This document shows, piece after piece, positions 22,359 through 34,186 of a DNA stretch of 41,675 nucleotides (its first letter is position 1; each line of letters opens with the position of its first letter). Source of the stretch: Litchfieldella qijiaojingensis (GTDB lineage: Bacteria > Pseudomonadota > Gammaproteobacteria > Pseudomonadales > Halomonadaceae); the NCBI RefSeq assembly GCF_014651875.1, contig NZ_BMXS01000031.1, forward strand, positions 1 through 41,675, written 5' to 3'. The translations under genes and the position numbers were made by a program. Below the pieces are notes generated by a model, which worked only from the letters and a program-made list of their open reading frames with translations, ran no database searches and was not told the origin of the DNA.

Positions 22359-22380
22359 GCGAGTGCTTCCTCCTGGATGC

Positions 22381-23303
<923 letters not shown>

Positions 23304-23312
23304 GGGAGAGCG

Positions 23313-23894
23313 ATGCCGATCGAATCGGGATGGTGGAGTGACGCGCGACGAGTGGCGTCGCCTAATCACAATGCACGACCACAGGGCGAAGTTTCAGCCT
23401 TGGTGCTGCACTCGATCAGCCTGCCGCCCGGTGAGTTCGGCGGAGAGCATGTCGAGCGGCTGTTCACCAACCGTCTCGACCCTAACGCTCATCCCTATTT
23501 TGCCAAGATCGCGCACTTGCGGGTCTCGGCCCATCTGCTGATCCGGCGCGATGGCGAATGCGTGCAGTTCGTGCCCTTCGACCGTCGAGCCTGGCATGCT
23601 GGTCGCTCACGCTGGTTCGATGGCGAGCGCGAGCGGTGCGAACTCAACGACTTCTCTATCGGAATAGAGCTGGAAGGCGACGAGATCAGTCCTTACCGCG
23701 ACGCACAGTATTGTGTCTTGGCCAGAGTCACGCGAGAGTTGCTCGCGCACTACCTCGAGCTGACGCGGGAACGCATCACCAGCCATGCCAAGATCGCCCC
23801 ATTGCGCAAGTCCGACCCAGGGCCGGCTTTCGATTGGGCGTATTTTCGACGCTGCCTGGAAAAAAATGATCGACGTAATGGGAATGACATGTAG
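23313..23894 (+). CDS. ampD: 1,6-anhydro-N-acetylmuramyl-L-alanine amidase
   Basis: This 193-residue cytoplasmic zinc amidase recycles peptidoglycan by cutting anhydro-muropeptides; loss of AmpD derepresses AmpC beta-lactamase in species that have it. ATG 23313 follows GGGGAGAG. Zinc ligands are H33 (LVLHSIS), H158 (ITSHAKIAP) and D168 (RKSDPGPAF), matching H34/H154/D164 of the studied enzyme. The family openings GWWSDARRVASPNHNARP and SAHLLIRRDGECVQFVPFDR are intact. There is no signal peptide, which distinguishes it from AmiD/AmpDh3. An ampE gene does not follow. Confidence 0.94.
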   Translation: MPIESGWWSDARRVASPNHNARPQGEVSALVLHSISLPPGEFGGEHVERLFTNRLDPNAHPYFAKIAHLRVSAHLLIRRDGECVQFVPFDRRAWHAGRSRWFDGERERCELNDFSIGIELEGDEISPYRDAQYCVLARVTRELLAHYLELTRERITSHAKIAPLRKSDPGPAFDWAYFRRCLEKNDRRNGNDM

Positions 23895-24367
23895 TTTTGC
23901 TACGTTCCTACGCTTTTTGCCCCAGCCTGATGGCGGAGCATTGAAATAACGTGTATTGCGCCGCAACAAGCAGGGTGGAAAAAATTTCCATGCCCGTTCC
24001 AATTGGCATGAGAGCCGCTTTGCGGTATCTTCGGGGGCGGAAATCGAACGATCTGCGGACGTTTCTGTAAATTAGCTACATCCTGTAAGGAAGCGCTGAA
24101 CAAATCGGCGAGCGGAGTAAAGCACAAGGCGCCCGGAGCGCAGCAACCGGAGCATATGGGGTATATGTGAGGCTTGCGAGCACCGCGTAACGCAGTGATT
24201 TGCCCGCGCAGGCATTTGTGCAGTGTTTCCGCAAGTCGTCGGCATCAGGTTTTCCCACGGAGATGTGATCCATAGAAGGTCACGCCCGCACTGAAGAGCG
24301 CCACACGCCCCTCCACCCCCCTGGGTGAGGGCAGACTGACACAACATCTTCATTCGGAGAGACGTCT
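23895..24367. other. 473-bp intergenic region ahead of aceE
   Basis: There is no gene here. It contains a TGGAA-AAAAT-TTCCA palindrome (23976-23990), MITE copy B (24089-24231), and a hairpin-forming stretch CCCTCCACCC...GGGTGAGGG (24308-24331) about 37 nt before the aceE start. The palindrome and the hairpin are candidates for regulation of the pyruvate dehydrogenase operon. I see no clear PdhR-type operator or consensus promoter, and no pdhR gene adjoins. Confidence 0.5.
24089..24231 (-). repeat. MITE-like palindromic repeat, copy B
   Basis: This 143-bp copy is in inverted orientation relative to copies A and C. Its ends are GGAAGCGCTGAACAAATC on the left and, inverted, GGAAACACTGCACAAATG on the right. 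The centre reads CATATACCCCATATG where A and C have CCTATACCCCATAGG, so both stem partners changed together. Confidence 0.85.
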
Positions 24368-27040
24368 ATGAGTCTGGAGGCAAGAGAAGATTTCGATCCG
24401 ATCGAAACAGCGGAATGGATGGAATCCCTGGAATCGGTCCTGGATCGTGAGGGCGAAGTACGTGCCCAATACCTGCTGAGCCGCCTGGCCGACCGTCTGC
24501 GTCGCGACGGCATGCGGGTACCCTTCTCGGTGACGACCCCCCACCGTAACAGCATCCCGGTGCACCGCGAGGCGCACATGCCCGGCGATCTGTTCATGGA
24601 GCGGCGTATTCGCTCATTGATTCGCTACAACGCCATTGCTCAGGTCATTCGCAACAACCGCGCTCATCCGGGGCTTGGCGGACACATCTCGAGCTTCATG
24701 TCGGCAGCGACCCTGTACGACGTGGGCTTCAACCACTTTTTCCGCGCCCCGCAGGGCGACTTCGAAGGCGACCTGGTCTACATCCAGGGGCACGTGGCAC
24801 CGGGTGTCTATGCTCGAGCCTACCTCGAAGGCCGCCTGTCCGAGGCACAGATGGACAAGTTCCGCCAGGAAGTGGACGGCGACGGTCTGTCGTCCTATCC
24901 GCACCCCTGGCTGATGCCGGACTTCTGGCAGTTCCCCACCGTGTCCATGGGGTTGGGGCCGATTCAGGCCATCTACCAAGCCCATGTCATGAAGTACCTG
25001 GACTCCCGCGAACTCAAGGCCATGCACGATCGCAAGATCTGGTGCTTCATGGGCGATGGCGAGTGCGACGAGCCGGAATCCTTGGGGGCCATTTCTCTCG
25101 CCGGCCGCGAGAAACTCGACAACCTGATCTTCGTCATCAACTGCAACCTGCAGCGCCTGGATGGCCCGGTGCGCGGCAATGGCCGTATCATGGACGAGCT
25201 CGAGGGCGTATTCCGCGGTGCCGGCTGGAACGTGCTCAAGGTGGTCTGGGGCCGTCTGTGGGACCCGCTGTTCGAGAAGGACAAGAAGGGCATCCTGCAG
25301 AAGCGCATGGACGAGGCGGTCGACGGCGAGTACCAGAACTACAAGGCCAACGGCGGTGCCTACACGCGCAAGCACTTCTTCGGCAAGTACCCGGAAACCG
25401 CCGAGATGGTCAAGGACATGTCCGACGAGGACATCTGGAAGCTCAACCGCGGCGGTCACGACCCCTACAAGGTCTATGCGGCCTATCACGAGGCGGTGCA
25501 TAACGGCAACGGCAAGCCCACCGTGATCCTCGCCCACACCGTCAAGGGTTACGGCATGGGCAGCGGCGACGGCGAAGCGGCCAACGAGGCACACCAGGTC
25601 AAGACCATGGAATACGAGGCGCTGAAGACATTCCGCGACCGCTTCGGCATTCCGCTTTCCGACGAGCAGCTCAAGGAGGTGCCGTACTACAAGCCGGACG
25701 ACGACAGCCCGGAATTGAAGTACATGCACTTGATGCGCGAGCGTCTGGGCGGCTATCTGCCGCAGCGCCGCACCGAGTTCGAGTCCCTCGAGATCCCCGA
25801 TCTCGACGACAAGACCTTCGCCTCCCAGACAGGTGGTTCCAAGGGTCGCGAGATCTCCACCACCATGGCCTTCGTACGCATCCTCAACGGCTTGGTCAAG
25901 GACAAGAAGCTCGGTGAGCGCGTTGTGCCGATCATCCCGGACGAGGCACGCACCTTCGGTATGGAGGGCATGTTCCGCCAGCTCGGCATCTACACCTCGG
26001 AAGGCCAGAAGTACGAGCCGGTGGACAAGGGCCAGATCATGTTCTACCGCGAGGACAAGAAGGGCCAGATCCTCGAGGAAGGCATCTCAGAAGCCGGCGC
26101 CATGTCGGCGTGGATCGCCGCCGCGACCTCCTACTCGAACAACAACACCACGCTGTTGCCGTTCTACGTCTACTACTCGATGTTCGGCTTCCAGCGCATC
26201 GGCGACCTGGCCTGGGCGGCCGGCGACATGCAGGCGCGCGGCTTCCTGGTCGGTGGCACCGCCGGTCGCACCACCCTCAATGGCGAAGGGCTCCAGCACC
26301 AGGACGGCCACAGCCACATCCAGGCCTCGACCATCCCCAATTGCCGTAGCTACGATCCGACCTATGCCCATGAGGTGGCGGTGATCGTCCAGGACGGTCT
26401 GAAGCGGATGTTCGTCGACAAGGAGAACTGCTTCTATTACCTGACGGTAATGAACGAAAACTATGAGCATCCGGCCCTCGACGAGATTCCCGCCGAGGAC
26501 ATCATCAAGGGCATGTACCTGCTGCGCGAGACCCAGGGCGGCAAGGGGCATGTGCAATTGATGGGCAGCGGCACCATCCTGCGTGAGGTCGAAGCCGCAG
26601 CCGAGCTGCTCAAGGCCGATTACGACATCGGCTCAGACATCTGGAGCGTGACCAGCTTCAACGAACTGCGTCGCGAGGCGCTCGAGATCGATCGCCAGGC
26701 GTTCCTCAAGCCGGACGCCGAGCCGGCCAAGCCGCACGTAACCCGTTGCCTGGAGGGACGCAAGGGACCGGCGATCGCCTCGACCGACTACATGAAACTT
26801 TTCGCCGACCAGGTCCGGGCCTGGGTGCCGACCGACTATCATGTCCTGGGCACCGATGGCTTCGGCCGTTCCGATACCCGTGAGAAGCTGCGTCACTTCT
26901 TCGAGGTCGACCGCTACTTCGTCACCGTGGCCGCGCTGAAAGCGCTGGCCGAGCGTGGCGAGATCGACCGCAAGGTCGTGGCGGATGCCATCAAGAAGTA
27001 TGGCATCGACCCCTACAAGCCCAACCCGGTGGTGTCTTGA
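24368..27040 (+). CDS. aceE: Pyruvate dehydrogenase E1 component (homodimeric type)
   Basis: This 890-residue protein (E. coli 887) decarboxylates pyruvate on thiamine diphosphate and hands the acetyl group to the E2 lipoyl arm. The ThDP/Mg motif is GDGECDEPESLGAISLAGRE ending in LIFVINCN. The N-terminal E2-contact segment (DPIETAEWMESLESVLDREG) and the phosphate and substrate loops (HPGLGGHISSFMSAATLYDV, GRTTLNGEGLQHQDGHSH) are all intact. The start ATG 24368 follows GGAGAG. aceF follows 101 bp downstream; E3 (lpd) is not in the window after it. The leader contains a hairpin and a repeat element. Confidence 0.97.
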   Translation: MSLEAREDFDPIETAEWMESLESVLDREGEVRAQYLLSRLADRLRRDGMRVPFSVTTPHRNSIPVHREAHMPGDLFMERRIRSLIRYNAIAQVIRNNRAHPGLGGHISSFMSAATLYDVGFNHFFRAPQGDFEGDLVYIQGHVAPGVYARAYLEGRLSEAQMDKFRQEVDGDGLSSYPHPWLMPDFWQFPTVSMGLGPIQAIYQAHVMKYLDSRELKAMHDRKIWCFMGDGECDEPESLGAISLAGREKLDNLIFVINCNLQRLDGPVRGNGRIMDELEGVFRGAGWNVLKVVWGRLWDPLFEKDKKGILQKRMDEAVDGEYQNYKANGGAYTRKHFFGKYPETAEMVKDMSDEDIWKLNRGGHDPYKVYAAYHEAVHNGNGKPTVILAHTVKGYGMGSGDGEAANEAHQVKTMEYEALKTFRDRFGIPLSDEQLKEVPYYKPDDDSPELKYMHLMRERLGGYLPQRRTEFESLEIPDLDDKTFASQTGGSKGREISTTMAFVRILNGLVKDKKLGERVVPIIPDEARTFGMEGMFRQLGIYTSEGQKYEPVDKGQIMFYREDKKGQILEEGISEAGAMSAWIAAATSYSNNNTTLLPFYVYYSMFGFQRIGDLAWAAGDMQARGFLVGGTAGRTTLNGEGLQHQDGHSHIQASTIPNCRSYDPTYAHEVAVIVQDGLKRMFVDKENCFYYLTVMNENYEHPALDEIPAEDIIKGMYLLRETQGGKGHVQLMGSGTILREVEAAAELLKADYDIGSDIWSVTSFNELRREALEIDRQAFLKPDAEPAKPHVTRCLEGRKGPAIASTDYMKLFADQVRAWVPTDYHVLGTDGFGRSDTREKLRHFFEVDRYFVTVAALKALAERGEIDRKVVADAIKKYGIDPYKPNPVVS

Positions 27041-27141
27041 GCCGTTGACCAGCGTGGCAGGCGCAGGAGCGGGGGCTGTCAGCCCCCGTGGGACCCGAGG
27101 AGAAGCGCCTGCGGCAAGCACGATTCGAAAGGAGCGCGACC

Positions 27142-29130
27142 TTGAGTAGCGAAATCATCAAAGTCCCCGACATCGGCGGAAGCACCGATGTCGAAATCAT
27201 CGAGATCGCGGTATCGGAAGGTGACACGATCGATGCCGAAGATACCCTGATCACCCTGGAATCCGACAAGGCCAGCATGGACGTGCCCTCTCCCAAGGGC
27301 GGCAAGGTGTTGAAGGTACTGGTCAAGGAAGGCGACACCGTCTCCGAAGGCGACCAGATCGTCGAGCTGGACGTGGAAGGTGCCAGCAACGGGCTGGCCG
27401 AAGAGAATGTAACAACCGCCCCCGAGCCGGAAGCGAAGCCCGAACCGGCACCAGCGGCGAAGCCGGCCGCTGCTGGCGGCAAGCGTAGCGTAGAAGTCAA
27501 GGTGCCCGACCTGGGCGGCTCGAGCGACGTCGAGATCATCGAGGTGGCCGTTTCTGAAGGCGACGATGTCGCCGAGGAAGACACCTTGATCACCCTGGAG
27601 TCCGACAAGGCTTCCATGGATGTGCCCAGCCCCTACGCCGGCAAGCTGGTCAAGCTGTCGGTGAAAGAGGGTGACACCGTTTCCGAGGGCGATGTGATCG
27701 GCACCATGGAGATTGCCGGCGAGGGTAACAGTAACGAAGCCGAAGTGGCTCCGGCCCCTGCCGCCAATACGGCCCAGGAGGCGCCGGCGCGCCCCGAACC
27801 GCAGCCCGAGGCTGCCGTCAGTGCCGAGCCGCAGCGCAAGGAGATCCGTGTGCCGGATCTCTCCGGTTCCAGCGATGTGCCGATCATCGAAGTCGCCGTC
27901 AGCCCTGGTGACGAACTCAGCGAGGAAGATCCGCTGATCACCCTGGAATCCGACAAGGCTTCCATGGATGTGCCGAGCCCCTACAAGGGCAAGCTCCTCG
28001 AGCTTGTGGTGAAGGAAGGCGACACCGTCTCCGAAGGGGATCTAATCGGTTACATTGAGGTGGCCGGAGCCCCGGCTCCCGCTGCGCCAGCGGCTGAGCC
28101 TGCCAAGCCGGAGCCGGCGCCGGCACCTCAGGAGCAGAAGACCGCCGTCACCCCGACTGGTACGCCGAGCCCGGAAGCGCAGATGGCCGAGCACAAGCCG
28201 CGCGAAGGTAGGCTGGTGCATGCCGGTCCAGCGGTGCGCATGCTGGCCCGCGAACTGGGTGTCGACCTGGCCCTGGTCAAGCCCAGCGGTCCCAAGGACC
28301 GGGTGCTCAAGGAAGACGTCCACGCCTACGTCAAGCAGGTGATGGCGGGGCAGGCCAAGGCGCCCGCTGCGGCACCGGCCCCGACGGCGGGCGCAGGCAT
28401 TCCGCCGATCCCGGACCAGGACTTCAGCCAGTTCGGCGAAGTGGAAGAAAAGCCGATGGGCCGCCTGATGAAGATGGGCGCCACCAACCTGCATCGCAGC
28501 TGGGTCAACCTGCCCCACGTCACCCAGTTCGACGAGGCGGACATCACCGAGCTCGAGGCCTTCCGCAAGTCCATGAAGGCCGAGGCGGAAGCCCAGGGCG
28601 CCAAGCTCACGCCGCTGCCCTTCCTGATCAAGGCGTGCGCCTTCGCCCTGCGTCAGTACCCGCAGTTCAACGTCAGCCTCACGTCCGACGGCGAGACGGT
28701 GGTGTGGAAGAAGTACGTCCACATCGGCGTTGCCGTGGACACTCCGGACGGCCTGATGGTCCCGGTGATCCGCGACGCCGACAAGAAGTCGTTGATCGAG
28801 CTGGCCAAGGAGTCCGTGGAACTGGCCAAGAAGGCCCAGTCGAAGAAACTCAAGCGCGAGGAGATGACCGGTGGTTGCTTCACCATCTCCAGCCTGGGCT
28901 CGATTGGCGGTACCGCCTTCACACCGATCGTCAACGCGCCGGAAGTCGCCATCCTGGGGATCTCCAAGGCGCAGATGAAGCCGGTGTGGGACGGCAAGGA
29001 GTTCGCCCCGCGGCTGATGATGCCGCTGTGCCTGTCCTACGACCACCGTGCGGTCAACGGTGCCGATGCGGCGCGCTTCACCGCCTTCCTGGGGCAGGCC
29101 TTGACGGATATTCGTCGCTTGCTACTGTAA
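27142..29130 (+). CDS. aceF: Pyruvate dehydrogenase E2, dihydrolipoyl acetyltransferase with three lipoyl domains
   Basis: This 662-residue protein starts with TTG at 27142, chosen because AAGGAG lies 7 nt before it and the lipoyl fold begins at once. Three lipoyl domains carry their modified lysines in ESDKAS motifs at K43, K156 and K272. They are separated by Ala/Pro/Glu linkers. A peripheral-subunit-binding domain follows (about residues 355-395, VHAGPAVRMLARELGVDLAL), then the catalytic domain. The catalytic His is H635 in SYDHRAVNGADAARF; Asn rather than Asp follows in the HRxxNG motif, a variant known from E2p of Azotobacter. Acidic linkers suit a salt-adapted cytoplasm. The repeated lipoyl DNA invites recombination that changes domain number. 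Confidence 0.96.
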   Translation: MSSEIIKVPDIGGSTDVEIIEIAVSEGDTIDAEDTLITLESDKASMDVPSPKGGKVLKVLVKEGDTVSEGDQIVELDVEGASNGLAEENVTTAPEPEAKPEPAPAAKPAAAGGKRSVEVKVPDLGGSSDVEIIEVAVSEGDDVAEEDTLITLESDKASMDVPSPYAGKLVKLSVKEGDTVSEGDVIGTMEIAGEGNSNEAEVAPAPAANTAQEAPARPEPQPEAAVSAEPQRKEIRVPDLSGSSDVPIIEVAVSPGDELSEEDPLITLESDKASMDVPSPYKGKLLELVVKEGDTVSEGDLIGYIEVAGAPAPAAPAAEPAKPEPAPAPQEQKTAVTPTGTPSPEAQMAEHKPREGRLVHAGPAVRMLARELGVDLALVKPSGPKDRVLKEDVHAYVKQVMAGQAKAPAAAPAPTAGAGIPPIPDQDFSQFGEVEEKPMGRLMKMGATNLHRSWVNLPHVTQFDEADITELEAFRKSMKAEAEAQGAKLTPLPFLIKACAFALRQYPQFNVSLTSDGETVVWKKYVHIGVAVDTPDGLMVPVIRDADKKSLIELAKESVELAKKAQSKKLKREEMTGGCFTISSLGSIGGTAFTPIVNAPEVAILGISKAQMKPVWDGKEFAPRLMMPLCLSYDHRAVNGADAARFTAFLGQALTDIRRLLL

Positions 29131-29155
29131 GGCGAGATCGGCATTTCTCGATCAC

Positions 29156-29183
29156 CCAACGGCGCCCATGGGGGCGCCGTTGG
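29156..29183 (+). terminator. Hairpin after aceF
   Basis: CCAACGGCGCCC (29156-29167), ATGG, GGGCGCCGTTGG (29172-29183) is a perfect 12-bp stem 25 nt after the aceF stop. It is followed by TGTTCATGCTCGTTG rather than a pure T-run, so it is a likely but not textbook terminator. Confidence 0.75.
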
Positions 29184-29345
29184 TGTTCATGCTCGTTGTG
29201 TATTGCCGAGACCAAAGTGTTATTCGTAAGGCAACCCATTGTTGATAAAGGTCAATTTTCGTATCAGACAGGCACCGTCATGGATATGGCCGCTTGTCTG
29301 CACGCAGCGCCCCGGGTATCGTCAAGCTTAATAGTCTTTTAATAG

Positions 29346-30035
<690 letters not shown>

Positions 30036-30062
30036 CGCTTCACCGCATGCTTCATGTTCGAG

Positions 30063-30085
30063 ACGGCCCGCAACCCGCGGGCCGT
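30063..30085 (+). terminator. Hairpin after adk
   Basis: ACGGCCCGC (30063-30071), AACCC, GCGGGCCGT (30077-30085) pair perfectly, 27 nt after the adk stop, followed by TGTCG. A TATAAT at 30091-30096 directly behind it may be the -10 box for tsaB, so the hairpin insulates the two units. Confidence 0.7.
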
Positions 30086-30135
30086 TGTCGTATAATGCGC
30101 CCACCTACCTCACCATGACTGACATACCGAGAACT

Positions 30136-30837
30136 ATGCCAACGCTGCTGGCCCTGGATGCCTCCTCGAATGCCTGTTCCGCCGCTCTGATGATCCACTG
30201 CGACGGACGGGACGAAGTACTGTCACGTTTCGCCCTGGCACCCCGCGAGCACACACGTCGCCTGATGCCGATGGTCGACGAGCTGCTGGCCGAGGCGGGC
30301 ATCGAGCTATGCCAGCTCGATGCCTTGGCCTACGGCCGCGGCCCCGGCTCGTTCACCGGTCTGCGCATCGCTGCCGGTGTGGCCCAAGGGCTGGCCTTCG
30401 GTGCCGACAAGCCATTGCTCGGGGTCTCGACCCTGGCGGCCTTGGCGCTCGCTGCCCATCGTCGTTACCACCTGCGCTACGTGATGCCGGCGCTGGATGC
30501 GCGCATGGGCGAGCTGTACGTGGGCGCCTATCGCTGCCGCGATGGCGAGCTCGAGTCGCTGGCCGAAGATGCGGTACTGCCGCCCGAGCGCCTGATCTTG
30601 CCGAAAGGATACGAGGATACCGACTGGGTAGGTGTCGGCTCTGGCTGGGCGCTATGGGAGTCGATGCCGGCGACGGTTCAGGCAGGGATCAGCCAGTGTT
30701 TCAATGAACTGGCGCCGGCCGCCGAGGACATGGTGCGGCTGGCGACCCGGCAGTTCGCCGCGGGTGAGGGGCGCCAGCCACATCTGGTACAACCGGTCTA
30801 TCTGCGTGACCAGGTCGCCTGGCAGAAGGGGCGATGA
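30136..30837 (+). CDS. tsaB: tRNA t6A37 synthesis protein TsaB
   Basis: This 233-residue protein (E. coli 231) of the ASKHA fold partners TsaD and TsaE in making N6-threonylcarbamoyladenosine on ANN-decoding tRNAs. Typical segments are [36 protein letters not shown] and [20 protein letters not shown]. The start at 30136 gives the usual N-terminus; an in-frame ATG at 30115 is possible. The stop overlaps rsmJ by ATGA. trmO, which methylates t6A, is in the same window at 19054 but in a separate unit. Confidence 0.94.
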   Translation: MPTLLALDASSNACSAALMIHCDGRDEVLSRFALAPREHTRRLMPMVDELLAEAGIELCQLDALAYGRGPGSFTGLRIAAGVAQGLAFGADKPLLGVSTLAALALAAHRRYHLRYVMPALDARMGELYVGAYRCRDGELESLAEDAVLPPERLILPKGYEDTDWVGVGSGWALWESMPATVQAGISQCFNELAPAAEDMVRLATRQFAAGEGRQPHLVQPVYLRDQVAWQKGR

Positions 30838-31604
30838 GAGAAACGGCTACCGTCAGCGTTTGCGGAGTTGACTTGAAGCCTCTAGCCGAGCGCTTGAGAC
30901 TGCCATGGGTCGCCACACCGGGAGCGGGGCTGACACTGATGCTTCTCGACGGCGAACTGGTGCTGGCGGGTGACGAAGGGCGCTATGGCAAGCCTCTCAA
31001 GGCCGATTTCGTGGCCGGTAGAGCGGCCCACCGGCGGCGCTTCGGTGGCGGACGCGGCCAGCTCGTCGCCAAGGCATGCGGCCTGGGCAAGACCCAGACG
31101 CCATCCATCGTCGATGCCACCGCAGGATTGGGGCGCGATGCCTTCGTGCTGGCAAGCCTGGGGGCCGAGGTGTTGATGATCGAACGAGTGCCAGCGATCT
31201 TCGCCTTGCTCGAAGATGCCTTGGCGCGTGCCGAGCGTGACCCGCAAACGGCGCCCACCGCCGCTCACCTGCGCCTGGCACGGGCCGATGCCACCCATGA
31301 GCTTGCCGCAACGGTGGCTCGAGCAGGCTTTGCGCCACAGGTGATCCACCTCGACCCGATGTTTCCTCACCGTACCAAGTCGGCGCTGGTCAAGAAGGAG
31401 ATGCGTATCTTCCGCGAACTGGCCGGCGACGACCAGGATGCCCCGCGCCTGCTGGAAGCGGCGCTGGATGTCGCGACCCATCGGGTGGCGGTCAAGCGCC
31501 CGCGCACGGCGCCGCCCATCGACGGTCCGGCACCCCGTCACGTCATCGAAGGCAAGACCAGTCGCTACGATCTATACGTTCACCGTGCGCTGGATGACGC
31601 CTGA
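30834..31604 (+). CDS. rsmJ: 16S rRNA (guanine1516-N2)-methyltransferase RsmJ
   Basis: This 256-residue SAM-dependent methyltransferase has family landmarks [40 protein letters not shown] (SAM motif I), [19 protein letters not shown] (motif IV) and a C-terminal [12 protein letters not shown]. It is coupled to tsaB by a 4-base overlap. Its last 25 bp overlap the 3' end of plsB on the opposite strand, so the two transcripts are antisense over their ends. The modification of 16S rRNA position 1516 is known from E. coli. Confidence 0.94.
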   Translation: MRETATVSVCGVDLKPLAERLRLPWVATPGAGLTLMLLDGELVLAGDEGRYGKPLKADFVAGRAAHRRRFGGGRGQLVAKACGLGKTQTPSIVDATAGLGRDAFVLASLGAEVLMIERVPAIFALLEDALARAERDPQTAPTAAHLRLARADATHELAATVARAGFAPQVIHLDPMFPHRTKSALVKKEMRIFRELAGDDQDAPRLLEAALDVATHRVAVKRPRTAPPIDGPAPRHVIEGKTSRYDLYVHRALDDA

Positions 31605-34060
31605 GCCGGTTGCGGCGTCGAGATCTGCAACAACCGCTGACGCAATGCCGGGTCGAAAAGGGCACTGGCCTTGCGTGCTCCCTGTTCGAGAGCCTGTCCG
31701 TAATGCACGCGGTCCTGTTCCAGCCACAACCAACCCTCCTGATGCAGCGAGTCGATCAGCCCGGTGAAGAGTCGCGCATCGAAGAACTCCGGTGCCTCGA
31801 GACCCGAAAGTAGCGCCAGACGCTCGGCGAGCTGACGACTTTGTTCGATCAGGTCTTCGCGACTCAAGGAGCCGCTGGGCTGGCGCAGCAGGGTCGTGAG
31901 CAGCAGGAAGCCGCGTTCCAAGGTCGGTTGAACCAGCCCTCCCAGTAATTGGAGTTGCTCATTGGCTTCGAGCTGGCCGTTGGGCCGCTTCCAGGCGTCG
32001 CCCCGATACTCGAGCAGGCCTTGCTCGACAAGCGCCTCGAGCATGTCGCGCAGGCTCGATTCGAGCGAACGGGGTGTCGAGATGAACAGTTCCTGGCACA
32101 ACACCGGCCAGCTCGGGGCTAGCAGGTCGAGCAATTCCTCCAGTCGCAGGCGGGTATTGTTGCGGAATGCGAAGGCCGTCAGCCCTGCCAGGGCGAACAG
32201 GTGCAGAACATTGTTACGGTACCAACCCAACAGGCTGGCTTGTGCCGCATCGGCCAGCACCAACTCACCGAGAGCCTGATCGCGGCGTTCGATGAAACCG
32301 AGGCTGGCCGCCTGGGTCACCCACTCTTCGGGCTTGCCATCGGGAAAGCTGGTATGCCTGCCGCCTGGCAACCGGCGCTGCAGTGCGACCAGCAGGGCCA
32401 ACTGACGAATGAGCACTCGGGTCTCGATGGCGCGATGCGGTGTAGTCAGCAACACCAACGCCACCAGATTGATGGCATTGAGTGCTGCCGCATCGTTGAT
32501 GCGTCGCGCCAGCTCGATGCCCAGGAGCGGCACGGCGTGGTTCAGCCAAGGGGGGCGCGACAGGTCGCACTGCCTGCGCCACTGGGGGGTGTGATGGTCG
32601 AGGAAGGCATCCAGGTGCAGCGGCTCGCCGATATTGACCGCGACCCGTCCGAAGGGCTGGCGGAGTTGGCCGAGTACACGGATCAAACCCAGCGGCGACT
32701 CCTTGCGCTTCTTGTACCCCTTGAGCTCCCGCAGGTAGGTAGCGCTCTCCAGTACCTTCTCATAGCCGATATAGACCGGTACGAAGACCATGCCGCGTGC
32801 GTGGCCCGTGGCGTCAGCGAACAGACGGGCATGCGAGCGTAGGCTCATCGACAGCATGCCTGGCCGCGGCGAGAGCATGCGCCCGCTGCGCGAACGCCCG
32901 CCCTCGATGAAGTACTCCAGCGGATGGCCGCGCGACAGCAGGCGATGCAGGTATTCATTGAACACCGCGCCGTATAGTCGGTTGTCCTTGAAGCTGCGGC
33001 GCATGAAGAAGGCGCCACCATGGCGCAGCAGACTCCCGACCAGTGGCATGTCGAGGTTGTGGCCAGCCGCGATGTGTGGCGGCATCAAGCCGTCGCGGTA
33101 AAGCACGTAGGACAGCAATAGATAGTCGATATGGCTGCGGTGGCAGGGCACATAGACCAGGGTGTGCTCTCCGGCCAAGGCCTTGACGCTTTCCAGTCCT
33201 CGCACCTCGACGCCGTCGTAGAGCCGGTTCCACAACCATTCGAGCAGGCTGTCCATGAAACGCAGCACCGGGTAGGACATATCGGAGGCGATTTCGCGGC
33301 CATAGCGCCATGCGCGCTTCTCGATCCTGGCGCGCGAAAGGCCCTCGGCATCGGCCACCTCGACGATCGCCTGGCGCACCGCGGGGCTCCCCACGACACC
33401 ATCGATCAGGGTGCGGCGGTGGGATAGGTCGGGGCCAAGCACGCGGGTACGCGCGCGGCGAAAGTGAACGCGCAACAGTCTCGCCACTTTGCGGTTGGTG
33501 ACCTCGCTGGGGCGATCGTCCAGCAGGGCCTTGAGATGCAGAGGAGCGCCGAAGTGCAGCTCCACGTTCTTGCCGTTGACGATCACCGACAAGGCGCGAC
33601 GCACGTGGCCGGTGAGTTGCCAGCTATCGGCGGCGAGTAATTTCCACAAGCCGAAACGCTTGCCGGGCGCCCGGCCCCAGAACACGCTGACCGGCACCAG
33701 TTGGATGTCCTCATCGGGATGAGTGGCAAGATACTCGATCAAACGTGTGAAAGGCGGCGTGAACAACGATCGCTGGCCAAAGCGCCGACTGGTGGTAGGT
33801 AGAGGCACACTGGCACGCAGGTCGAGATCACCGAAGCGCATGCACTGGCTGGGCGATGGCAGGTCATGACGTGCGCAGAGCGTTTCCAGCAGCAAGGTAT
33901 CGCTAAGAGCCGGATGCGGTAGCACGTAGAGGGTCGGGCATTCGGGATCCAGGGCAAGCCGTTCGGGGAGCGGTTCGATCAGGCGTAACTCGACCCAGGC
34001 GGCAATCAGGCGGCGCAAGGGCGCGCGCAGTAGATTCGAGAGGGTGGTGTTCCAGGCCAT
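31580..34060 (-). CDS. plsB: Glycerol-3-phosphate O-acyltransferase
   Basis: This 826-residue inner-membrane-associated enzyme (E. coli 807) performs the first acylation of phospholipid synthesis. ATG 34060 is chosen because AAGG precedes it; upstream in-frame codons read through non-conserved sequence. The catalytic H-x4-D is H307-D312 in [15 protein letters not shown], matching the E. coli positions almost exactly. Further acyltransferase motifs are [34 protein letters not shown] and [14 protein letters not shown]. It is divergent from the cardiolipin-synthase-like gene at 34187, so two phospholipid genes share a 126-bp control region. The end overlaps rsmJ. Confidence 0.96.
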   Translation of the reverse strand: MAWNTTLSNLLRAPLRRLIAAWVELRLIEPLPERLALDPECPTLYVLPHPALSDTLLLETLCARHDLPSPSQCMRFGDLDLRASVPLPTTSRRFGQRSLFTPPFTRLIEYLATHPDEDIQLVPVSVFWGRAPGKRFGLWKLLAADSWQLTGHVRRALSVIVNGKNVELHFGAPLHLKALLDDRPSEVTNRKVARLLRVHFRRARTRVLGPDLSHRRTLIDGVVGSPAVRQAIVEVADAEGLSRARIEKRAWRYGREIASDMSYPVLRFMDSLLEWLWNRLYDGVEVRGLESVKALAGEHTLVYVPCHRSHIDYLLLSYVLYRDGLMPPHIAAGHNLDMPLVGSLLRHGGAFFMRRSFKDNRLYGAVFNEYLHRLLSRGHPLEYFIEGGRSRSGRMLSPRPGMLSMSLRSHARLFADATGHARGMVFVPVYIGYEKVLESATYLRELKGYKKRKESPLGLIRVLGQLRQPFGRVAVNIGEPLHLDAFLDHHTPQWRRQCDLSRPPWLNHAVPLLGIELARRINDAAALNAINLVALVLLTTPHRAIETRVLIRQLALLVALQRRLPGGRHTSFPDGKPEEWVTQAASLGFIERRDQALGELVLADAAQASLLGWYRNNVLHLFALAGLTAFAFRNNTRLRLEELLDLLAPSWPVLCQELFISTPRSLESSLRDMLEALVEQGLLEYRGDAWKRPNGQLEANEQLQLLGGLVQPTLERGFLLLTTLLRQPSGSLSREDLIEQSRQLAERLALLSGLEAPEFFDARLFTGLIDSLHQEGWLWLEQDRVHYGQALEQGARKASALFDPALRQRLLQISTPQPAQASSSAR

Positions 34061-34186
34061 TCCATTGCCTTGTCGGGGATAGTGGCGGCCAGTATATCGG
34101 TAACTGCGGCAATGCCGCAGGAGGGTATCTTTCGTAATGCGGATAAACATGCGTCAATGGAGGTTCAAGGAGCGAAGGAGGCCACC

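Noticed and set aside
24016-24036. TTGGC...GC spacing resembling a sigma-54 promoter upstream of aceE
   Set aside because: The -12 half matches poorly (CCGC instead of TTGC) and no enhancer-type context was seen; too weak to annotate.
24072-24353. Small minus-strand frame reading LLRSGRLVLYSARRFVQRFL
   Set aside because: This is translation of MITE copy B; similar peptides appear from copy C. It is repeat DNA, not a gene.
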